The notes beneath the pieces were generated by a model. The model made no database searches. It was given only the letters and a program-made list of their open reading frames with translations, and was not told the DNA's origin. A stretch of DNA of 11,762 nt from NCBI GenBank assembly GCA_964543125.1, contig CAZIWX010000080.1, positions 1 through 11,762 on the forward strand, read 5' to 3'. The stretch is from CAZIWX01 sp964543125 (GTDB lineage Bacteria > Fidelibacterota > UBA8477). A program made the position numbers and the translations under genes. This document shows, piece by piece, positions 7,629-11,762 of this stretch; the first letter of the stretch is position 1, and every line of letters starts with the position of its first letter.

Positions 7629-7667
7629 ATTCACCAAATCTTAGCTTGCATTGCCGTTTCGGTGAAT
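7629..7667. promoter_or_regulatory. 7-bp inverted repeat in the divergent intergenic region
   Basis: ATTCACC (7629-7635) and GGTGAAT (7661-7667) form a perfect dyad with a 25-nt spacer in the 132-nt gap between the divergent rhodanese operon and the cytochrome locus. It could be an operator shared by both transcription units. No convincing -35/-10 pair could be fixed on either strand, so the assignment is weak. Confidence 0.25.
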
Positions 7668-7714
7668 ACCGCTTGATCGGTTAAATAATTTTAGAAACGG
7701 ACCGCATTGGACAA

Positions 7715-8623
7715 TTGACGCATAGAGCAAAAGTGACTATTCTTACGCCCGTGAAAATTTTCCACAATATCATACTATCGCTGTTAATTCTGGGGATGGC
7801 GATCATCGTTGGAACCACGCTGTACAATGGTTGGTCCTACTACCAATTGCCACCGGATATCCGGGTGACTCAGGGAAAAGCATTTGAGATGTTCGGCGCT
7901 GCCGGGCTTGTAGGGCATGGTTTGGGATTTTTAGCCGGTCTGCTCTTCCTGGGGCTATTCCTTTATGTATTCCGCAAGCGAATACGATTCATGCGCCGGT
8001 GGGGCAAACTCAGTGTTTGGCTGCGTTATCATATTTTCATGGGTATATCCGCACCAATTTTAGCTACGCTGCATTCAGCCTTTAAATTTCAGGGCCTCAT
8101 CAGTGTGGGCTATTGGTCCATGATTGCCGTGGCGCTCAGCGGCCTCGTGGGACGCTATCTGTACGGACACATTCCCCGGCGTAAGTCCGGAGAAGAACTA
8201 TCCCTGCGTCAGGTGCACGTGGACCGGGCGGAAACGATTCGGCGCCTGAAATTTGAATTCGGACTGAAGGCGGATGATATTCAACGGCTGATCGCCTTTA
8301 GTACGCCGCGAGAGGTGGAGAAATGGGGTGTCTTAAATTTGCTTCGCATTTTTTGGAATGATATGAGTCGTTGGCTTCAATCACGCCGCCTCGCTCGCTA
8401 CTTCCAACATAAGTATGGACTCCCACCCAAAGAATTAAATTATTTGACCCGCGCTATTGCACATCAGCGAGTCGTGGCTCAACGGATCGCGTTTCTGGAC
8501 GTGGTTCATAGAATTTTCCACTGGTGGCATGTCATTCACAAGCCCTTTGCCTACACCGTGTTGGTGATTCTGGTCTTGCATATCGCCCTTACCATGAGTT
8601 TTGGATATACGTGGATATTTTAG
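7715..8623 (+). CDS. Predicted di-heme b-type transmembrane cytochrome
   Basis: I do not recognise a named family for this 302-residue membrane protein, but its pattern is telling. Predicted helices lie near 16-38, 60-86, 103-125, 128-150 and 276-298. Helix 3 carries H106 and H120; the last helix carries H275 and H289. Two histidine pairs each 14 residues apart on two helices is the classical ligand layout of a di-heme b cytochrome, one heme per membrane face. H68 in helix 2 and H265, H269 and H272 before the last helix are further candidates. A basic loop of about 115 residues (150-265) separates helices 4 and 5 and is probably cytoplasmic. The stop is 1 nt before the flavoprotein start, so the two are co-translated and probably form a complex. 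Start uncertain: TTG 7715 gives the longest form; GTG 7733 and GTG 7751 are alternatives and none has a strong Shine-Dalgarno. Confidence 0.7.
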   Translation: MTHRAKVTILTPVKIFHNIILSLLILGMAIIVGTTLYNGWSYYQLPPDIRVTQGKAFEMFGAAGLVGHGLGFLAGLLFLGLFLYVFRKRIRFMRRWGKLSVWLRYHIFMGISAPILATLHSAFKFQGLISVGYWSMIAVALSGLVGRYLYGHIPRRKSGEELSLRQVHVDRAETIRRLKFEFGLKADDIQRLIAFSTPREVEKWGVLNLLRIFWNDMSRWLQSRRLARYFQHKYGLPPKELNYLTRAIAHQRVVAQRIAFLDVVHRIFHWWHVIHKPFAYTVLVILVLHIALTMSFGYTWIF

Positions 8624-8624
8624 C

Positions 8625-9926
8625 ATGCATGAACTGATTATTTCCTGGACCATCGGTCTGGTCATTATTCTGATCTTTGTGATTCCTTACCTGCGCCACT
8701 GGCGCAAGCGGGATGAACGCACCCGCGCCAAACTTGAAGTTGCGCGGCAAAAGGGTATGGACCAGGCGCTCATGCAACATCCCATCATTGATTTATCGAC
8801 CTGCATCGGCTGCGGAATTTGCGTTCGGGTGTGCCCCGAAGGTGAGGTTTTAGGGATAATTTCAGGGAAAGCCGTCCTTATCAATGGCTCCAAGTGCGTG
8901 GGTCATGAGCTATGCAAGGAAAATTGTCCGGTGGGCGGAATTGAGGTGGGTTTGGGTGATATATCCACCCGCCAGGATATTCCCTTTTTACAAGATAATT
9001 ATGAATCCAACGTCCCCGGAATATTTATCATTGGTGAGTTGGGTGGGCTGGCCTTGATCCGGAATGCCGTAAACCAGGGCAGCAGTGTTGCCAGGGAGCT
9101 GAAACACACCCTTCCACACCGGGATGATCCGGACTTCGACGTCATCATCGTTGGGGCCGGTCCGGCCGGAATGAGCGCTGCTCTGGAACTGGAAGGCTCG
9201 GAATTGAAGGCGCTGCTTTTGGATCAAAGCGAACCCGGTGGCACCATTCTTCAATATCCCCGCCGCAAGCTGGTTCTGGTGCAGCCGGTAACACTACCCC
9301 ACTTCGGTACACTGGGAAAACTGGAATACCGGAAGGAAGAATTGCTGGATATCTGGCTGGGTATCCTGAATGATAGAGACATCAATTTCAAACCCCACTA
9401 TCGGATGACCGGAATAACAATTCACGAAGATTATTTTATGGTCCATACGAACAAGGGCGATTTCACCGCGAGCCGGGTGATATTGGCGTTAGGCCGCCGG
9501 GGCACGCCCCGCAAACTCGGTGTGCCCGGCGAGGAACTCTCTAAAGTCATGTACAAATTGATCGATACCGAAACATATAAAAATAATGACATCCTCGTGG
9601 TCGGCGGTGGGGACTCGGCGATTGAAGCGGTAATTGGATTGGCACAGCAAACCGGGAATCAGGTAACACTGTCTTACCGAAAGAATGCCTTTTTCAGGAT
9701 TAAAACCAAAAATGAAGAGCGGTTGAACAAGCTGGTGAAAGACAAACAGGTGAGAGTAATATTTGAATCCCAGGTAGAATCCATTGACCCCGAAAAAGTC
9801 ATCCTCCGCCAAAGGGGAGAACAAATCACATTATCCAATGATTTTGTATTCATTTTTGCAGGTGGTTTGGTCCCCTTCCCGCTTTTACTGGAAATTGGCA
9901 TTCAATTCGGCCAGGTGGCAGCCTAA
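8625..9926 (+). CDS. Membrane-anchored 2x[4Fe-4S] ferredoxin/FAD/NAD(P)-binding oxidoreductase
   Basis: This 433-residue protein probably passes electrons between NAD(P)H or ferredoxin and the neighbouring b cytochrome. Order of parts: an N-terminal helix (4-22) followed by RHWRKRDERTR, placing the rest in the cytoplasm; a ferredoxin domain with C60, C63, C66, C70 and a second motif C91, H94, C97, C101; NVPGIFIIGELGG (129-141), resembling the C-terminal FAD motif of thioredoxin-reductase-like enzymes; the FAD Rossmann motif GAGPAG (177-182); and the NAD(P) motif GGGDSA (327-332). The CxxC of thioredoxin reductase is absent, so it is not a disulfide reductase. The second cluster has His94 where Cys is expected. 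Start: ATG 8625 lies 1 nt after the upstream stop; TTG 8601 would add eight residues but overlaps that gene. The Fd/FAD module recalls YpdA-like or Fe-S-linked flavoproteins. Confidence 0.82.
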   Translation: MHELIISWTIGLVIILIFVIPYLRHWRKRDERTRAKLEVARQKGMDQALMQHPIIDLSTCIGCGICVRVCPEGEVLGIISGKAVLINGSKCVGHELCKENCPVGGIEVGLGDISTRQDIPFLQDNYESNVPGIFIIGELGGLALIRNAVNQGSSVARELKHTLPHRDDPDFDVIIVGAGPAGMSAALELEGSELKALLLDQSEPGGTILQYPRRKLVLVQPVTLPHFGTLGKLEYRKEELLDIWLGILNDRDINFKPHYRMTGITIHEDYFMVHTNKGDFTASRVILALGRRGTPRKLGVPGEELSKVMYKLIDTETYKNNDILVVGGGDSAIEAVIGLAQQTGNQVTLSYRKNAFFRIKTKNEERLNKLVKDKQVRVIFESQVESIDPEKVILRQRGEQITLSNDFVFIFAGGLVPFPLLLEIGIQFGQVAA

Positions 9927-9978
9927 ATTAGAGCCGTGAATACGAATCAAATTATTTAACATTAGAAGGGAAAAGTCT

Positions 9979-10674
9979 ATGAGTATAAAGTGTCCCGAGT
10001 GTGGAGTTGAGCTACCTGAAAACGCGAAATTTTGTGTCGCTTGTGGTGCCTCCATGACGCCGACTACTTCCAAAAGTACTCGGTCGAATAGTTCCGTCAA
10101 CCGCCAGTGGCTCTATATCATGGGTGGCTTGATCGTCGTGGCGGCTATTATCATCGGTTACAGCATCACGGGCAAATCAGATGTAACCGCCCCCCCAGCC
10201 GGAATGAATATGTCCATGGGACAGGGGAGCGGACAAGCAACGGGGGATCCCATGCAGGGCGCCATGGGTGATGTTATGCGTGAGCTGGCGGCTCTGAAAG
10301 AGCGAATTGCCAAGGATTCCACCGATTACACCGCCTATATGCGATTGGGTGACATTTATTCCCAGATTGGCCGCTTTAAGCAAGCACTGGAATATTATCA
10401 AAATGCAACTCGGGCGGATGCATCCAAACCCGAAGCCTGGAACCAACTCGTAAATGCTGCTTTTCAGCTTGGTAAATTCAAAACAGCTCTGGACGGCATC
10501 GACAAAATGCTGCAATTTGATCCTTCCAACGCTGAAACCATGTACAACAAGGGTGCTATTCTGGCATCCATGGGCCGGAAAGATGATGCCCGGATGGTTT
10601 GGGAAAAATTAATCAAAATGGCGCCGGATAATCCTCAGGCGCTAAGAGCAAGAAATGATATGCAAAAGCTCTAA
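9979..10674 (+). CDS. Zinc-ribbon, single-TM, TPR-repeat protein
   Basis: This 231-residue protein has three parts. First is an N-terminal zinc ribbon, CPEC at 5-8 and CVAC at 19-22. Second is a transmembrane helix at about 45-64. Third is a C-terminal block of about three TPR motifs (117-150, 151-184, 185-218; for example YMRLGDIYSQIGRFKQALEYY). A Met/Gly-rich linker with little predicted structure (75-100) joins the last two. With the ribbon in the cytoplasm, the TPRs would be periplasmic. TPR proteins of this shape often act in assembly of c-type cytochromes or of membrane complexes (compare CcmH/NrfG TPRs), and the neighbours fit that, but there is no direct proof. AGAAGGGA at about 9964-9971 is a good Shine-Dalgarno. 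The gap after the flavoprotein is 52 nt with no terminator, so it probably shares the transcript. Confidence 0.75.
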   Translation: MSIKCPECGVELPENAKFCVACGASMTPTTSKSTRSNSSVNRQWLYIMGGLIVVAAIIIGYSITGKSDVTAPPAGMNMSMGQGSGQATGDPMQGAMGDVMRELAALKERIAKDSTDYTAYMRLGDIYSQIGRFKQALEYYQNATRADASKPEAWNQLVNAAFQLGKFKTALDGIDKMLQFDPSNAETMYNKGAILASMGRKDDARMVWEKLIKMAPDNPQALRARNDMQKL

Positions 10675-10686
10675 TAGAGGCGGTGT

Positions 10687-10723
10687 GCCCGCTCGGTGTC
10701 CGGGCAACGGGTAGCGGGTTTTA
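10687..10723 (+). terminator. Candidate intrinsic terminator after the TPR gene
   Basis: CCCGCT (10688-10693) can pair with AGCGGG (10713-10718), followed directly by TTTT. A competing inner stem, GCCCG/CGGGC (10687-10691/10701-10705), overlaps it. The stem is GC-rich but the loop is long and the T-run short, so termination may be partial. It lies 13 nt after the TPR stop codon and would separate that operon from the multiheme cytochrome gene. Confidence 0.35.
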
Positions 10724-10781
10724 GGCTCAGCGGCAGGAGTATTTTTAAACACATTCTAGGTTTGTGGGCCGTTGGTTGATC

Positions 10782-10844
10782 CACTCGAATCCTCATCGAT
10801 AACGCTATAAAAATGAATGGTTATCAGGTATGAGGATTCGAGTG
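10782..10844. repeat. Perfect 15-bp inverted repeat upstream of the multiheme cytochrome
   Basis: CACTCGAATCCTCAT (10782-10796) is exactly inverted at 10830-10844. Inside it GATAAC (10798-10803) pairs with GTTATC (10820-10825), leaving a 16-nt AT-rich loop. The whole 63-nt element ends 22 nt before the first possible start codon of the cytochrome gene, just ahead of its ribosome binding site. No T-run follows, so it is not an ordinary terminator. It could be a regulatory RNA hairpin, an operator, or a small MITE-like insertion. No clear target duplication was seen at its ends. Confidence 0.6.
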
Positions 10845-10866
10845 CTGCTTTCTGGAAACTCTAATC

Positions 10867-11762
10867 ATGATGGCTAGAATTTATTCAATAATGAATTGGT
10901 CGAAAATTACCAGCCTTATTTTCTTGCTTTTTACGACTGCAGGAACGGCCCGGGCTCAGTTTTCCCCCGGCCCGCTTTCCAAAGTTCATCAGGATTATGA
11001 GGGGGTCACCAACTGCCTGAAATGTCATAATTTCGGATCCAGCGATCTCGCCCGCAATTGTCTTGAATGTCACCAGCCCATCAAACTTCGCCTGAGTGAA
11101 AAACGCGGTTATCATGGTTTATTGGAGGACCGCACCTGTTCCAAATGCCACAAAGAACATGCGGGACGTAATAATGCCTTGGTGGAATGGAAACCGTCGA
11201 AAGAAAAATTCGATCATTCCAAAACCGGTTATAAGCTCACCGGGAAGCACGAATCGTTAAAATGCGACGCGTGTCATAAACCCGAGGGTGTGCAACAAGC
11301 GGATGTTAAGAGCTACGCCGAAACCTATCCCAAAGCCGGGGTTTTGCAAAAAACTTATCTGGGATTGAGCACCGGTTGCGCCAGTTGCCACATCAAAGTT
11401 CATCGTGGTGAATTCAAAGATCAAACCTGCGATAAATGCCATGGCACCAGGGATTGGAAACAGGTGCTGAAGACCTTCAACCACACCCGCCAGACGCGAT
11501 ATCCCTTACTGGGGGCCCATATCAAAACCGATTGTGAAAAATGCCACGCCACATATCAGCCCAAGACCGGCGCTTATCAGGTCCATGTATTTGGCGGGCT
11601 GAAATTTAACGGTTGTCTGGCTTGCCATGCGGATTACCACCACGGCCAATTCGATAAAAATTGTCTGAAATGCCATACCCTGGACACCTTTAAAAATCCC
11701 AATTCCACCGTGGTCGACCACAGTAAAACCCGCTTTCCCCTCCTGGGTAAGCATCAATCGGT
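10867..11762 (+). CDS. Secreted multiheme c-type cytochrome, 3' end beyond the window
   Basis: The frame is open from ATG 10867 to the edge of the window (298 codons, no stop). A hydrophobic signal peptide ends near residue 31 (LIFLLFTTAGTARA-Q), so the protein is exported. Nine CXXCH heme sites start at residues 50, 65, 91, 133, 171, 188, 223, 250 and 266. Two repeated blocks are visible. The pattern F-x-H-(12)-H-x4-C-x2-C-H occurs at 116-137 and 204-227 and begins again at about 284. The paired-heme pattern C-x2-C-H-x2-(V/Y)-H-x-G-x-F-x3-5-C-x2-C-H occurs at 171-192 and 250-270. More hemes therefore probably follow downstream. The N-terminal three-heme part with GYHG and CHKEHAGR looks like cytochrome c3/c7-type domains. 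Its job is presumably periplasmic electron relay. GGAAA at 10854-10858 supports ATG 10867; ATG 10870 and ATG 10891 are alternatives. Confidence 0.9.
   Translation, partial: MMARIYSIMNWSKITSLIFLLFTTAGTARAQFSPGPLSKVHQDYEGVTNCLKCHNFGSSDLARNCLECHQPIKLRLSEKRGYHGLLEDRTCSKCHKEHAGRNNALVEWKPSKEKFDHSKTGYKLTGKHESLKCDACHKPEGVQQADVKSYAETYPKAGVLQKTYLGLSTGCASCHIKVHRGEFKDQTCDKCHGTRDWKQVLKTFNHTRQTRYPLLGAHIKTDCEKCHATYQPKTGAYQVHVFGGLKFNGCLACHADYHHGQFDKNCLKCHTLDTFKNPNSTVVDHSKTRFPLLGKHQS

Noticed and set aside
8601..8624. TTG 8601 as start of the flavoprotein
   Set aside because: It would overlap the upstream gene by 23 nt with a weak codon. ATG 8625 directly after the upstream stop fits coupled translation, and the membrane helix follows it naturally.
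8625..9926. Thioredoxin reductase
   Set aside because: No CxxC redox pair is present in the NAD(P) domain, and a ferredoxin domain and membrane anchor are fused at the N-terminus.
10830..10844. tRNA T-arm-like GATTCGAG in the inverted repeat
   Set aside because: No acceptor, D or anticodon arm can be formed around it; the match is explained by the inverted repeat.

Overview
The window looks like bacterial chromosome of roughly even base composition, with short intergenic gaps and several two- to three-gene operons. The gene mix (AMMECR1/Memo-associated radical SAM enzyme, bacterial sphingosine-1-phosphate lyase, free-standing 2-oxoacid dehydrogenase acyltransferase, GltS-like symporter, multiheme c cytochromes) and the intergenic array of small hairpins suggest an uncultivated anaerobe or facultative anaerobe of the FCB/Calditrichota/KSB1 type. 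That placement is a low-confidence impression. A run of exactly 100 N shows that this is a draft assembly.

Layout, left to right. (1) Bases 2-850, + strand: 3' part of an AmrS-type radical SAM gene. (2) 995-2458, +: PLP-dependent sphingosine-1-phosphate lyase-like enzyme. (3) About 2482-2966: a 159-nt tandem repeat whose unit is a string of six short hairpins, interrupted by the assembly gap at 2768-2867. (4) 3012-3836, +: acyltransferase catalytic domain of the E2 type without a lipoyl domain, ending 15 nt from the convergent next gene. (5) 3852-5246, -: GltS-like sodium/solute symporter. (6) 7582-5368, -: a tight three-gene set of membrane-anchored rhodanese, MauE/DoxX-like membrane protein and galactokinase. 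(7) 7715-11762, +: an electron-transfer locus.

The electron-transfer locus is the most interesting part. It encodes a membrane protein with two pairs of helix histidines spaced as in di-heme b cytochromes. One base after its stop comes a membrane-anchored 2x[4Fe-4S]/FAD/NAD(P) flavoprotein. Then come a zinc-ribbon/TM/TPR protein and, after a 192-nt gap with a perfect 15-bp inverted repeat, a secreted multiheme c cytochrome with nine CXXCH motifs before the window ends. The simplest reading is a route that moves electrons between a cytoplasmic NAD(P)H or ferredoxin pool and periplasmic multiheme cytochromes through a transmembrane b cytochrome. I do not recognise it as a named complex. The flavoprotein has two notable features: a histidine in place of one cysteine in its second Fe-S motif, and the FAD-binding segment normally found at the C-terminus of thioredoxin-reductase-like enzymes placed ahead of the Rossmann fold, as in a circular permutation.
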